Positions 23,651 through 33,174 of a stretch of 64,000 nucleotides of DNA are shown piece by piece. The position numbers and the translations under genes were made by a program. The notes beneath the pieces were generated by a model. That model made no database searches. It was not told where the DNA came from and saw only the letters and a program-made list of their open reading frames with translations. Position 1 is the first letter of the stretch. The number at the start of each line of letters is the position of its first letter. The DNA is from Paenibacillus ferrarius (GTDB lineage: Bacteria; Bacillota; Bacilli; Paenibacillales; NBRC-103111): the NCBI RefSeq assembly GCF_002027705.1, contig NZ_MBTG01000016.1, positions 62,001-126,000 of the forward strand. Direction: 5' to 3'.

Positions 23651-25174
23651 CTAGAGCAGTCCTCTATAATCCGTAGGAGAGATTCCCACATACTTTTTAA
23701 ACTGTTTATAAAAGTAGCCCAGCTCCCAATAGCCGACGTCTTTGGCGATAACATGCACCTTCAAATTCGTCGTCTTCAGCAGTTCTTTGGCCTTCTCGAT
23801 GCGGAATCGGTTAATATACTCCGTGAACGTCTCATTAATCTCCTTATGAAACAGTTGTCCCAAGTAGACCGGATGAATATGATAATGAGCCCCCAGCATT
23901 TTGAGCGACAGCTCCTCTGCATACGATTGCTGAATGTATTTCAGCACTTGCTGCACAATTGGGCTTCGTACATCGGAAATCAAGAAACCTATCGTCGTTT
24001 CGGCAATTTGGAGAATAGCAGCTTCCAGCTCTTCCAGTGTCACTGCACTTCTGATTTGGCGAAAAGCTTCATTATAGGCTTCAAGCTCCTCGGTATGACG
24101 GATCGCTTTGATCTCCAGCTTGAAATGTATGACCATCTCCAGCGCGATATTCTGAAAATCATGCGGCATTATCCCGGGGAGTGCTTGAATCATTTTAAAA
24201 TCGTTCTGAATCTGTTCACGCAGATTTTCTTGATCTTTGGCAATAATCAGCTTCGCATAAGCCGGCCAATCGATGATGGAGAAGTCGACCTTGCAGTTAT
24301 CCGGATTCGTTGCCTGCACGTTGTAATCCATTAGCTGCAGCTCCGGGTAGATCCAGAAATACTCCTGAGCTTTCTTCGCCGTTGCATAGCTATGTGCAGC
24401 TTGCTCCGAAAGCGGCTCGACACTGCCGATAGAGATGCGCGGCGGGCAATCTTGCAGATCTGTCAGAAGCTGCTGAAGCAAGGCAATCAGTTCTTGCCTT
24501 CCCTGTACCGCGTCGTCGAACGACGCAAGCAGAACAATATCGCCGTCCATATCGAAAAATGAAGTGATCCAGCTATAAGGCTCCACTTTATCGGAGATGA
24601 AAGCCACAAGCTCATCGGAGCCAGCCGGCATGCGCAGGACAGAAGCTGCCAGATAAGCACGATCCAGATTGATGCCCAGCATGTCTGCGCGTTCGGAGAA
24701 TTCCAGCGGCGCAATCTGATGCGTTAACCAACGATGCAGCGTGTTATCCTTCAAAATCTGTTTGCTGTACGCCTGAACCAACTGATTCTCGTTGACCGTA
24801 TTCAGCTTCTCGACGGTATTATGAAGCGTTGCTTTCAGCTCCTGAATATTAATAGGCTTCAATAGATAATTCTCAATGCCCAGCTGCATGCCTTCCTTCA
24901 AATACGAAAACTCATCGAATCCGCTGAGCACGATCACTTTCAAATCTGGATGAACGGTTCTCGCATGGCGAATTAGATCCAGACCGTTCATGATGGGCAT
25001 CGAGATGTCCGTCACCAAAATATCCACGGACGTTTCTTTCAAGGCGTCCAGCGCTTTCTGTCCATTGCTGGCATGGCCCACAATCTCCAGTCCCGCTTCA
25101 GCCCAATCGATAATGTCGTACAACCCTTCGATGATAAAAGGCTCATCGTCCACAAGAAACACCCTAAACATCAT
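23651..25174 (-). CDS. AraC-type response regulator (YesN-like)
   Basis: This 507-residue protein is the output partner of the adjacent kinase. The receiver domain (about 1-125) has the acidic pair VDDEP near residue 9, phospho-acceptor Asp56 in LVTDISMP and the lysine in LLKPI near 106. A long linker follows. The C-terminus (about 405-505) is an AraC double helix-turn-helix: SLKMLGAHYHIHPVYLGQLF, then VIAKDVGYWELGYFYKQFKK. Such regulators usually activate sugar transporter or glycosidase genes by binding direct repeats. It overlaps the kinase gene by 11 bases. Likely targets are the divergent GH27 gene or the mannoside operon; the sequence does not decide. Confidence 0.92.
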   Translation of the reverse strand: MMFRVFLVDDEPFIIEGLYDIIDWAEAGLEIVGHASNGQKALDALKETSVDILVTDISMPIMNGLDLIRHARTVHPDLKVIVLSGFDEFSYLKEGMQLGIENYLLKPINIQELKATLHNTVEKLNTVNENQLVQAYSKQILKDNTLHRWLTHQIAPLEFSERADMLGINLDRAYLAASVLRMPAGSDELVAFISDKVEPYSWITSFFDMDGDIVLLASFDDAVQGRQELIALLQQLLTDLQDCPPRISIGSVEPLSEQAAHSYATAKKAQEYFWIYPELQLMDYNVQATNPDNCKVDFSIIDWPAYAKLIIAKDQENLREQIQNDFKMIQALPGIMPHDFQNIALEMVIHFKLEIKAIRHTEELEAYNEAFRQIRSAVTLEELEAAILQIAETTIGFLISDVRSPIVQQVLKYIQQSYAEELSLKMLGAHYHIHPVYLGQLFHKEINETFTEYINRFRIEKAKELLKTTNLKVHVIAKDVGYWELGYFYKQFKKYVGISPTDYRGLL

Positions 25175-26987
25175 ACACCTCCTGTCCGCCGTCCATCGGC
25201 AGCCATATATCGACTATCGTTCCTTTGCCTGGCTCACTTTGCAGCTTGACGCCATATTCGCTGCCATACAGCAGCTTCACTCGTTGATGAATGCTGCGCA
25301 AACCGAAGGATTCCCCTTCCGATTCCTCGGTTTGAAAGAAGACCTCCAGCTCCTTCAGCCGTTCCGGCGTTATGCCATTCCCGTTGTCTTCGATCTGCAC
25401 GTGCAGGAAATCATCGACCTGCTTCACTCGGATATGCAGCTCATTATCTGTGCTTTCGCTTCGCAAGCCATGTACGATGTAATTCTCGATAACTGGCTGA
25501 AGCGACATTTTCATCACTCGAATCGCCCCCAGCTTGCGGTCCCACTCCATCGAATAGGTGAACTTGTCCTTATAGCGAATCTGGAACAGCTCCAAATATA
25601 AGCGGCATGCCTCCAACTCGTCCTTCAAGGTGTATATTTTCTTCTGCTGTACGAAGCTGCGAAATAAAGCGGACAAGCTGTAAATCATCTCCCCGACATC
25701 ATGCGCCCCCTGGGAAATAGCTCTCATGCGAATGACTTCCAGCGTATTGTACAGAAAATGCGGATTAACGCGGGCTTGCAGTGCCGTCAGTTCCGTATGC
25801 TTCTGCTTAATATTCGCTTTATACACCCGGTCGATATACAGATTCAACTCTTCGACCATCTCGTTGAAGCTTCGAGAAATCTGCCCCAGCTCATCCTCTC
25901 GCACATCGGGAATCCGTACGCTCAGATCCCCTTGTTTGACTTTCCGCGTGAAACGAATGATCTGGTTCGTCCGCTTGGCGACACTCATCACCACGAGGAA
26001 AGGGATCAGAATAGCGAAAAAGATACATATCGCGCTAATCATCAAGATCGTGCTCCCGATCCTTCTTGAAGATGCTTCCAGCTCTTTTTTGGGAATGATG
26101 CCGATGACGCTGAAATTCCCCTTGCTCTGCGTCAGCTTCGTCATATAGTCGCTTTGATTAGTACCACTATTGTCATACATCGCGTTAATTTGCGCCATAT
26201 AAGGATACGGCTTACCGACATACTGATCCGAAGAGTCGAACAATACGCCGCCATCCGGAGAAAGCACAAGAATTGTCCCTTTCAGTTCGTCCTTATCATT
26301 ACCCAGCACCTTCCAAATGCCATCCGTGCTGAAATATACCGTCTGCTGTCCAATATTTTTCAAGGTTAGCTTGTCGCTGATCGGAGTTCGGATCGCATAC
26401 AGATTGTTGTCCCACTGCCCTGCGGCTTCGCGAACCCAAACATTCGGCAGCTCAACGCCTTTGCTTTCAAGGGCCATCACCTCGGGGATGTAAGAACGGG
26501 CTCGATTTGTAGGCACAATCTTCAATTGCCGGTTATGACCCAGCACATACAAGGTCTGCTGATCCGCACTGTATAAGAGTAGATTGCGTATATCTTCGTC
26601 GTCTTCCACCTGATTTTTAAAATATTGCAAACCATCATTCCACATGCTGTTGCCGCCTAAATTGTACTGCTCCAGACTATGCTGTACATACTCCTGAAAA
26701 GGGTGCTGAAGCATAAAGGACACTCCCGCGGACAGCGAGCTGTCGCGATACAAGCCAAACAAAATAGATTGTGCCGAATCATATTTGCTTCCTAAATATT
26801 GATTAACGTTCGCCATTGCTTTCTTCTGTATTTCCAGTTCGCGATTAATTGCCGCTTGAGACATCGAATGATACATAAAATAAGAAAAGGAAATGATGGT
26901 AACGACCGTAATCATGGAAAAAAGGAGAAGCAGCCTCATGAACAAATTATTTTTCAAATAATTGTGATACATCTTGCGAAATCCCAT
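25164..26987 (-). CDS. Sensor histidine kinase (YesM-like)
   Basis: The 607-residue membrane kinase has a first helix near residues 16-38 and a second near 305-330, enclosing an extracellular dCache-type sensor. HAMP follows (about 330-380). The His_kinase domain has LQARVNPHFLYNTLEVIRM, with the phosphorylated histidine in NPHFLYN near residue 405. The ATPase has IENYIVHGL (N box), IEDNGNGI and SFGLRSIHQRVKLLYG. This layout is the YesM/LytS-like class that senses extracellular sugars, often through a lipoprotein. The ATG lies 11 bases after CAGGAG. It is first in a two-gene operon. Confidence 0.93.
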   Translation of the reverse strand: MGFRKMYHNYLKNNLFMRLLLLFSMITVVTIISFSYFMYHSMSQAAINRELEIQKKAMANVNQYLGSKYDSAQSILFGLYRDSSLSAGVSFMLQHPFQEYVQHSLEQYNLGGNSMWNDGLQYFKNQVEDDEDIRNLLLYSADQQTLYVLGHNRQLKIVPTNRARSYIPEVMALESKGVELPNVWVREAAGQWDNNLYAIRTPISDKLTLKNIGQQTVYFSTDGIWKVLGNDKDELKGTILVLSPDGGVLFDSSDQYVGKPYPYMAQINAMYDNSGTNQSDYMTKLTQSKGNFSVIGIIPKKELEASSRRIGSTILMISAICIFFAILIPFLVVMSVAKRTNQIIRFTRKVKQGDLSVRIPDVREDELGQISRSFNEMVEELNLYIDRVYKANIKQKHTELTALQARVNPHFLYNTLEVIRMRAISQGAHDVGEMIYSLSALFRSFVQQKKIYTLKDELEACRLYLELFQIRYKDKFTYSMEWDRKLGAIRVMKMSLQPVIENYIVHGLRSESTDNELHIRVKQVDDFLHVQIEDNGNGITPERLKELEVFFQTEESEGESFGLRSIHQRVKLLYGSEYGVKLQSEPGKGTIVDIWLPMDGGQEVYDV

Positions 26988-27019
26988 CTAGGCATCAACT
27001 CCTGCTGTTAATCGGGATC

Positions 27020-27025
27020 ATTATA
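27020..27025 (-). promoter_or_regulatory. Extended -10 promoter of the kinase/regulator operon
   Basis: TATAAT on the minus strand is preceded by TG one base away (TGTTATAAT), an extended -10. The -35 region is poor. It lies 33 bases upstream of the kinase ATG. Confidence 0.5.
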
Positions 27026-27103
27026 ACATATCCATCTGCGCTCACGAATTGATCTTATTCTGTATGCCATTATCATACTACTACTCGCCTTAAAATACGA
27101 AAA

Positions 27104-27155
27104 TGGACGATCAGGCGGTTGATTGGACGATTTCTTCCGTGGACATCAGGCGATT
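27104..27155 (+). promoter_or_regulatory. Three direct repeats, possible YesN-like regulator site
   Basis: TGGACGATCAGGCGG (27104), TGGACGATTTCTTCC (27124) and TGGACATCAGGCGAT (27140) are spaced by 20 and 16 bases. They lie upstream of a TATAAT at 27206-27211 that has no good -35, in the gap between the kinase and GH27 genes. AraC-type response regulators typically bind such direct repeats. Confidence 0.4.
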
Positions 27156-27205
27156 CGTACGGTTAGAGACGGAAGTGTACCTATTCATGGCCGGAAACGA
27201 TCTTA

Positions 27206-27211
27206 TATAAT
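27206..27211 (+). promoter_or_regulatory. Candidate -10 of the GH27 gene
   Basis: TATAAT on the plus strand with no recognisable -35 at 17 bases, consistent with a promoter that needs an activator. It would give an untranslated leader of about 140 bases. Confidence 0.4.
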
Positions 27212-27250
27212 CAGACATATGGAAGGCGTTACCATTTTAAAACGATATTA

Positions 27251-27264
27251 CTAAAGCGCTTTCA
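27251..27264. promoter_or_regulatory. cre-like box upstream of GH27
   Basis: CTAAAGCGCTTTCA matches the cre consensus at 12 of 14, with a perfect core and right half. It lies downstream of the candidate -10, a roadblock position for CcpA. Confidence 0.45.
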
Positions 27265-27361
27265 GATAGTTGAAAGGTGGTGAATGGCAGCTGCCAAATG
27301 CCGAAAACAGAATTGAGTTGATTACTAGGAAGTCATTACATGAGTAAAGGGGAATGTGAAG

Positions 27362-30300
27362 ATGAACAGAACATGGCAACGCCACAGGAAAATTTGGCTT
27401 GGACTGCTGCTCGCTATCGTCGTCATCGCTCAAATCGGTTATGTCCCTCCATCTGGAGGCTTAGCCAAAGCAGCGGACAATGGGTTGGCACAGAAGCCAT
27501 ATATGGGCTGGAGCAGTTACAGTATGCAAGTATATGACGGTCCGAGCGGCAATTGGATATCCGAAGCGAAAATCAAGCTGATGTCGGATGTGATGCACCA
27601 GAAGCTGCAAGCCCACGGCTATAATCGGATTAATATCGACGCTGGCTGGAATGGCAGCATGGACGAATACGGAAGGCCAGTCCCAAGCACAACGCTGTAT
27701 CCAGGCGGGTTCCAGAACCTCGTCGACTATGTGCACGCCAATGGCCAGAAGCTTGGCATTTATTTCATCCCAGGCCTCTCTCCGGATGCAGTAAGCCAAA
27801 ATCTGCCGATCTACGGAGCACCTGGCTGTACAATCGGAGACATCGCCGTTAAACCCTACAAGTATGCGGACTACTGGAATATCGGTTACAAAATCGACTT
27901 CAGCAATCCATGCGCGCAAAAGTATATTGATTCGATCGCCGATCTAATCGCTTCTTGGGGGATCGACTTCGTCAAGTTCGACAGTGTCACGCCCGGCTCC
28001 GGGCATAATGACGTGTCGATCGACGCCCGCGACGATGTCAAAGCTTGGTCTGAAGCGCTTGGCCGACACCATATATGGTTTGAGCTGTCCTGGGCGCTCG
28101 ATCATAATTACGTGGATTACTGGAAAAAGTACGCAAACGGCTGGCGCGTCGATTGGGATGTAGAATCCTACGATCGTGAAGTCGGCATGACACAATGGGC
28201 CAACATCGCCCGTTTGTTCCCCGATGCCGCATTATGGTGGCGCGACGCCGGTCCGGGAGGCTGGAATGATTTCGACTCCTTGAATGTTGGCAATGGCTCG
28301 ACCTCAGGACTTACAAGAGACGAAAGACAAACGGCGGCGACGCTGTGGGCGGCATCGTCTGCTCAATTCTACACGGGCGACGACCTGTCCAATCTGGATG
28401 CGTATGGTCTAGAGCTGTTGACGAACGATGAGGTTATTGCCGTCAATCAAGCCGGACGCCCCGTTCATCCAGTATCCACCTCAACCAGCCAGCAGGTATG
28501 GTATGCCAATAATAGTGATGGGACTTACACGGTAGCGATCTTCAATCTAGGCAACAAAAGCGCCTCCGTTAACGTCAACTGGAGCGATATCGGCCTGAGC
28601 GGTTCCGCTTCTGTTCGCGATCTGTGGAGCCATCAAGATTTGGGCACGTTTGACAAAGGCTATGGACCTGTTAATTTGGAGCCCCATGCTTCTCGTCTTT
28701 TCAAAATAAGAGCTATTAACGGTACTTCGATCGTGAATGATGACGACACGGGAATGCGATATACAGGCACATGGACGCGCAACGGAGGCAAAGAGCTGGC
28801 GCGAGACGCTCAGGATCTGTCCATAACAATTGCTGATTCTTCTGCGGCTCCTTTGGGTCAAACTGACAATAATAACGCGCCGCCTGCCGGGTCGAATGAT
28901 GTTACCGTGTCGCACGCGGTGTATATCAACGACAACGATCCCGCCATTCAATATACCAACAAGTGGGGTTACAGCGGAGGCAGATCGTTCGGCGACTTCA
29001 TGGGCGACGTTCACTACGGCGAGCCTGATAATGGGGTTCAACCGGAGTTTGCCTATACCTTTACAGGTACCGGCATCGAGGTGTTTTCCGAGCAAGGCAC
29101 CAGCAACGGCCGGATGGATATTTATGTCGATGGCGTGTTGAAGGCGACGGCTGATGCCGAAGGCCCGCAGCAAAAGGGACAATATTCCGTATACAGTTTA
29201 TCGGATTTGCCGCAAGGACCACATACGCTGAAGGTAGTCCGAAATGGCAGCGGCCAGTACTATTTTATCCTCGACGCTTTAAAAGTAATGACAGAAACGC
29301 TGCTCGGCCAGCCTTCTTCCAGCAGCTTTAATAAGGATCAGCCCGCCGATATTACGACGGAACTGCTGCTTGGCGCAAGCTCTTTGACGGGTATTGCCAA
29401 TGGAGCGGTGACGCTGCAGCCGAATACCGACTATACCGTGAACGGCAAAGTCGTGACGATCAAGAAAGAATATTGGCTGCAGCAGCCTTCAGGCCATGCG
29501 ACCAAGCTGGTTTTTGGCTTTGCGGGAGGCGATACGCAATCGCTGTCCGTTGCCGTCACTGGAACGTCACTCCAACCGACGCAGGCTAGCTTTGACAAAA
29601 AAACAACCGCTCAAGATGACGTCAAGACAACACTAACGCTTGGCGGTGGCAACAGCTTGACCGGCATTATGAACGAAGCGACCCGTTTGACAGAAGGCGA
29701 AGATTATACGGTTGCGAATAACACAGTGAAAATTCTGAAGTCTTACTTGGCGAAGCAGCCCGTAGGTGTAACGAGTTTGACTTTCACCTTCAGCTCCGGC
29801 AATCCGCAGACGCTTTCTGTTACGGTAAGCAACTCAGCATCGCCAGGAAGGTTCACGTATGTGAATGACGACCATCCAGACATCCATTACACCGGAGCCT
29901 GGAACCGCAGTACTAACCGGCCGTTTAATGACTACGGCAAAGACGTCCATTACGTGGAGCAAAATAACGACTATTTTACTTACAAATTTAACGGAACAGG
30001 TATCACTTACATTACTGAAATCGATCAAGGCCAAGGCGATGTCGATATATATATCGACGATCAGCTTCACGGAACAGCCCATACGTACGGGGCGAACGCC
30101 CATAATGAGGCTCAACAAGAAGTCTATACTGTCTCAAATTTAACGCCTGGCCTGCATACACTGAAAGCCGTCAAAAAATCCGGACAATTCATGCTTCTAG
30201 ATGCTTTGAAAGTGCAGCAGCCAGATCTGATTGACGTGTCTGTTGCCGATTTCAATAAGGCAGCTTCTGCGCAAACGGACGTTAGTGTCAACGTTATCGG

Positions 30301-32077
30301 CAACATTTTGGGTCTAAGCGGCATTTCGAACGGTGCCAGAGCACTCATCAATCACACGGATTACGAGATAGCGGGCAATCAAGTTACGATTAAAAAGGAA
30401 TACCTTGCGGCGCAGCCTGTCGGCACCTCGAAGCTGACTTTTGCCTTCAAAGGCGATTATGCGGATGACATCCATGCTGCTGCTGCAAACGGAGATTATT
30501 TCGATTATTCCTTCACAGGAACGGGCATCGAATTGCTGTCTCCTACGGGTCCTGAACAAGGCGACATGGACATCTATCTCGATGGCAAGCTCGTGAAGAC
30601 CGTGAATGCTTACGCCGCAGTTCGAAACGCTCAGATTAGTTTGTTCCGTGTTTCCTCCCTTAGCAGCGGGGCTCACACGCTTAAAGTCGTCAAAAAATCG
30701 GGCAATATCCTGCTCGTGGATGCGCTTAAGCTCGACATAGCGACTGCAGCACCGACACAGCCGACAGACGGCGGTGGCGGCGGCAGCACGGGTAGTGGTG
30801 GCAGCGTGGTTGGCGGCGTTGATCCGGGTACGTTGAACATCGTTCATACGACGCAAGCTGACGGTACCAGCAAAGATGAGCTGAAGCTGTCAAGCGGCAA
30901 TGCGCAAGCGTTGATTCAGAAGACCCAAGCAGCAGGCGCAAAGTCAGTACTCATTTCCCTTCCGGACGTGAAGGATGTCGTGGCGTTGACGAGCCTTGCC
31001 TTATCCAAAGATTCGCTCGGCTTAATCCATGACAGTGGACTGGGCCTGAATCTCGATACGGCTAACGTAAAAGTACAAATTCCCAACGCTTCTTTGAAAA
31101 GCTTGAACGACGATGTTTATTTCAACCTCGTCCCTGTCAGGTCGGCTGATCGTGGCCTGGAGCTGGAACGGCGTGCCAATGCGGCGACGGTCGTGCTGGC
31201 GCTTGCTGGCGGCAGCAAAGCAACACTCATAGGCCGTCCGGTAGATATCGAGACGAACCTGCAAAACCATGAGGTCACCCTCGTGCTTCCGTTACGGGAT
31301 ACTCAGCTGAGTGATGCCGATTTGGAACGGATCGGTGTATACATCGAGCACAGCGATGGCACGCGAGAGTTCAAAAAGGGTACCCTTACAACGTTCGAAG
31401 GCGGCCGTGGCCTTCAATTCACGACCAGCAAGTTCAGTACGTTTGCCCTTCTGAAGGTCGAAGGCAATCTGCTCTCCTTCGCTCACACGCCTTATATGCA
31501 AGGCTACGAAGGCGACTTGTTCAAACCAGAGAATCACGTTACTCGCGCCGAAATGGCTATGATTTTGTCCCGCATCGCGACAAACAAGGAATCGGCGAGC
31601 GACCGCGAATACACGGATGTCCAACCAGAGTACTGGGCAGCCAAGGCAATCGCTAAAGCAACCCGGATGGGTCTTATTCAAGGCTATGCAGACGGCACCT
31701 TTAGACCGGAGCAGCCGATCGCCCGAGCAGAGATGGCCGCTCTTGCAGCCAAATTTGCCTCAGACGCTGCGGGCTCAGGAGCTGGCTACGCAGACACGAT
31801 AGGACTTTGGGCGGAAGCAGCCATCAAAGTTTCTCAAGGTGCAGGTTATATGCAAGGCTATGCAGACGGCACGTTTGGTCCTGCCAATCCGTTGACACGC
31901 GCCGAAGCGGTCACCGTGATCAACCGCATGCTGGGCAGAGGCCCTCTGAGCGGATTAGCGCACTCTCCTTGGAAGGACGTACCCGACGGACACTGGGCGA
32001 TTCAGGACATCGAAGAAGCCTCCGTCAGCCATAACTTTGAATCGTCCTCCACTGGAGGCGAACAAGTGACGAAGTAG
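27362..32077 (+). CDS. Secreted GH27 alpha-galactosidase-like protein with X2 modules and SLH anchor
   Basis: The 1571-residue exported protein starts with a signal peptide (to about residue 38, LAKA). The GH27 barrel (about 42-345) has YMGWSSYS, INIDAGWNG, the nucleophile aspartate in DFVKFDS near 207 and the acid/base region GWRVDWDVESYD near 264. A beta domain follows (to about 450). Then come two full copies of a sugar-binding-like beta-sandwich (about 520-645 and 832-955) plus one shortened copy (1035-1128). Three CBM_X2 modules (about 655-735, 740-825, 958-1030) alternate with them. A Gly-rich linker, a pre-SLH domain and three SLH domains (about 1375-1560) end it. It would remove alpha-galactosyl groups at the cell surface. 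I chose ATG 27362, nine bases after AAAGGGG; a GTG at 27356 is too close. Confidence 0.9.
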   Translation: MNRTWQRHRKIWLGLLLAIVVIAQIGYVPPSGGLAKAADNGLAQKPYMGWSSYSMQVYDGPSGNWISEAKIKLMSDVMHQKLQAHGYNRINIDAGWNGSMDEYGRPVPSTTLYPGGFQNLVDYVHANGQKLGIYFIPGLSPDAVSQNLPIYGAPGCTIGDIAVKPYKYADYWNIGYKIDFSNPCAQKYIDSIADLIASWGIDFVKFDSVTPGSGHNDVSIDARDDVKAWSEALGRHHIWFELSWALDHNYVDYWKKYANGWRVDWDVESYDREVGMTQWANIARLFPDAALWWRDAGPGGWNDFDSLNVGNGSTSGLTRDERQTAATLWAASSAQFYTGDDLSNLDAYGLELLTNDEVIAVNQAGRPVHPVSTSTSQQVWYANNSDGTYTVAIFNLGNKSASVNVNWSDIGLSGSASVRDLWSHQDLGTFDKGYGPVNLEPHASRLFKIRAINGTSIVNDDDTGMRYTGTWTRNGGKELARDAQDLSITIADSSAAPLGQTDNNNAPPAGSNDVTVSHAVYINDNDPAIQYTNKWGYSGGRSFGDFMGDVHYGEPDNGVQPEFAYTFTGTGIEVFSEQGTSNGRMDIYVDGVLKATADAEGPQQKGQYSVYSLSDLPQGPHTLKVVRNGSGQYYFILDALKVMTETLLGQPSSSSFNKDQPADITTELLLGASSLTGIANGAVTLQPNTDYTVNGKVVTIKKEYWLQQPSGHATKLVFGFAGGDTQSLSVAVTGTSLQPTQASFDKKTTAQDDVKTTLTLGGGNSLTGIMNEATRLTEGEDYTVANNTVKILKSYLAKQPVGVTSLTFTFSSGNPQTLSVTVSNSASPGRFTYVNDDHPDIHYTGAWNRSTNRPFNDYGKDVHYVEQNNDYFTYKFNGTGITYITEIDQGQGDVDIYIDDQLHGTAHTYGANAHNEAQQEVYTVSNLTPGLHTLKAVKKSGQFMLLDALKVQQPDLIDVSVADFNKAASAQTDVSVNVIGNILGLSGISNGARALINHTDYEIAGNQVTIKKEYLAAQPVGTSKLTFAFKGDYADDIHAAAANGDYFDYSFTGTGIELLSPTGPEQGDMDIYLDGKLVKTVNAYAAVRNAQISLFRVSSLSSGAHTLKVVKKSGNILLVDALKLDIATAAPTQPTDGGGGGSTGSGGSVVGGVDPGTLNIVHTTQADGTSKDELKLSSGNAQALIQKTQAAGAKSVLISLPDVKDVVALTSLALSKDSLGLIHDSGLGLNLDTANVKVQIPNASLKSLNDDVYFNLVPVRSADRGLELERRANAATVVLALAGGSKATLIGRPVDIETNLQNHEVTLVLPLRDTQLSDADLERIGVYIEHSDGTREFKKGTLTTFEGGRGLQFTTSKFSTFALLKVEGNLLSFAHTPYMQGYEGDLFKPENHVTRAEMAMILSRIATNKESASDREYTDVQPEYWAAKAIAKATRMGLIQGYADGTFRPEQPIARAEMAALAAKFASDAAGSGAGYADTIGLWAEAAIKVSQGAGYMQGYADGTFGPANPLTRAEAVTVINRMLGRGPLSGLAHSPWKDVPDGHWAIQDIEEASVSHNFESSSTGGEQVTK

Positions 32078-32114
32078 CTCTTTGCCGCATTTAAGCAGAG
32101 AACATACGAAACAG

Positions 32115-32161
32115 GAAAAAGGATCATTACAAGTGGCTTGCCACTTGTGATGATCCTTTTC
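32115..32161. terminator. Bidirectional terminator between GH27 and murQ
   Basis: GGATCATTACAAGTGGC and GCCACTTGTGATGATCC form a very long stem flanked by A and T tracts, between the converging genes. Confidence 0.88.
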
Positions 32162-32235
32162 TGTTCACAGACAACCCGTTGGTGAAGCACCGCTCTTCCT
32201 CCATATCGCCGAAAAACAGCCTTATCACCAACAAA

Positions 32236-33144
32236 CTACATATTCCCTAGAGCCATCAATTGCTCACGCGTCTGGCCAAAATGTCCGCTCGACTTGCGCA
32301 ATTCTTGCATTACTGTCGAGGAGTCGACTTGGAATTGGAGCATCAGGATCGCCACTCGCGCGTCTCCGCTGGCCATGTCGCAGTAACGGCGGGCTACTTC
32401 CTCGTTGACCTGAGTGGCTTCCATGATGATATGGATGACACGTTTGCGCAGCTTGTCGTTGGTTGCTTGCACGTTCACCATCAGGTTTTTGTATACTTTC
32501 CCCAGACGAATCATCGTGGCGGTTGATATCATATTCACCACTAATTTCTGGGCTGTTGCGGCTTTCAAACGGGTTGAGCCCGTCACAACCTCCGGTCCTA
32601 CGCTCACCTCGATCGGGTAGTCCACTGCTTCGCTCAAAAGTGTATAGGCATTGCAGGAGAGGCCAATCGTCGGCACGCCGATTCGTTTAGCCTCTTGCAC
32701 AGCCCCGAGTACATAAGGCGTTTTGCCGCTTGCTGCAATGCCAACAAGGACATCACGGTTGCTTACTTGCTTCCGCACTTCGTCTTTACCTGCTGCTTCA
32801 TTATCCTCCGCATCTTCAACAGCTTCGAAAATAGCGCGTGATCCCCCAGCGATAATCGCCGTCACCAGCTCTTTCTCAGTGCCGAAGGTTGGCGGACATT
32901 CAGCGGCATCCAGAATGCCCAGCCTCCCGCTTGTTCCTGCCCCGACATAGAATAATCGTCCACCGCCGGCAAGCTTCTCTACAATAACCTCAATAGCACG
33001 TTCGATTTGCGGAAGCGCCTCCTTGACGGCTAGCGGAACCTTCTGATCCTCTTCATTCATTAAAGCAATAATATCCATTGTACTTAACATGTCCAACTGT
33101 TCACTTCGTTCATTGCGCTGTTCTGTCGTTAATTTGATGTTCAT
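32236..33144 (-). CDS. murQ: N-acetylmuramic acid 6-phosphate etherase MurQ
   Basis: MurQ cleaves the lactyl ether of MurNAc-6-phosphate, giving GlcNAc-6-phosphate and lactate in peptidoglycan recovery. The protein (302 residues from the chosen start) is one SIS domain, with FYVGAGTSGRLGILDAAECP near residue 60, the catalytic-loop DAEDNEAAG near 110 and GTTQ-like STRLKAATAQKLVVNMIST. A C-terminal UBA-like helix set ends it. The ATG at 33144 begins NIKLTTEQRNE, the usual MurQ start; the ORF could begin at 33171, which has no ribosome site. It is the last gene of the murK-like locus, 30 bases after the permease gene. Confidence 0.95.
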   Translation of the reverse strand: MNIKLTTEQRNERSEQLDMLSTMDIIALMNEEDQKVPLAVKEALPQIERAIEVIVEKLAGGGRLFYVGAGTSGRLGILDAAECPPTFGTEKELVTAIIAGGSRAIFEAVEDAEDNEAAGKDEVRKQVSNRDVLVGIAASGKTPYVLGAVQEAKRIGVPTIGLSCNAYTLLSEAVDYPIEVSVGPEVVTGSTRLKAATAQKLVVNMISTATMIRLGKVYKNLMVNVQATNDKLRKRVIHIIMEATQVNEEVARRYCDMASGDARVAILMLQFQVDSSTVMQELRKSSGHFGQTREQLMALGNM

Positions 33145-33174
33145 GGTGTTTTCGTAAACTCCCTTCCTCATCTG

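Noticed and set aside
28547..29182. Minus-strand 211-residue ORF inside GH27
   Set aside because: Antisense shadow of a clearly coding region with recognised domains; no ribosome site.
33144..33171. A longer MurQ start at 33171
   Set aside because: It has no ribosome site and the extra residues do not fit the normal MurQ N-terminus.
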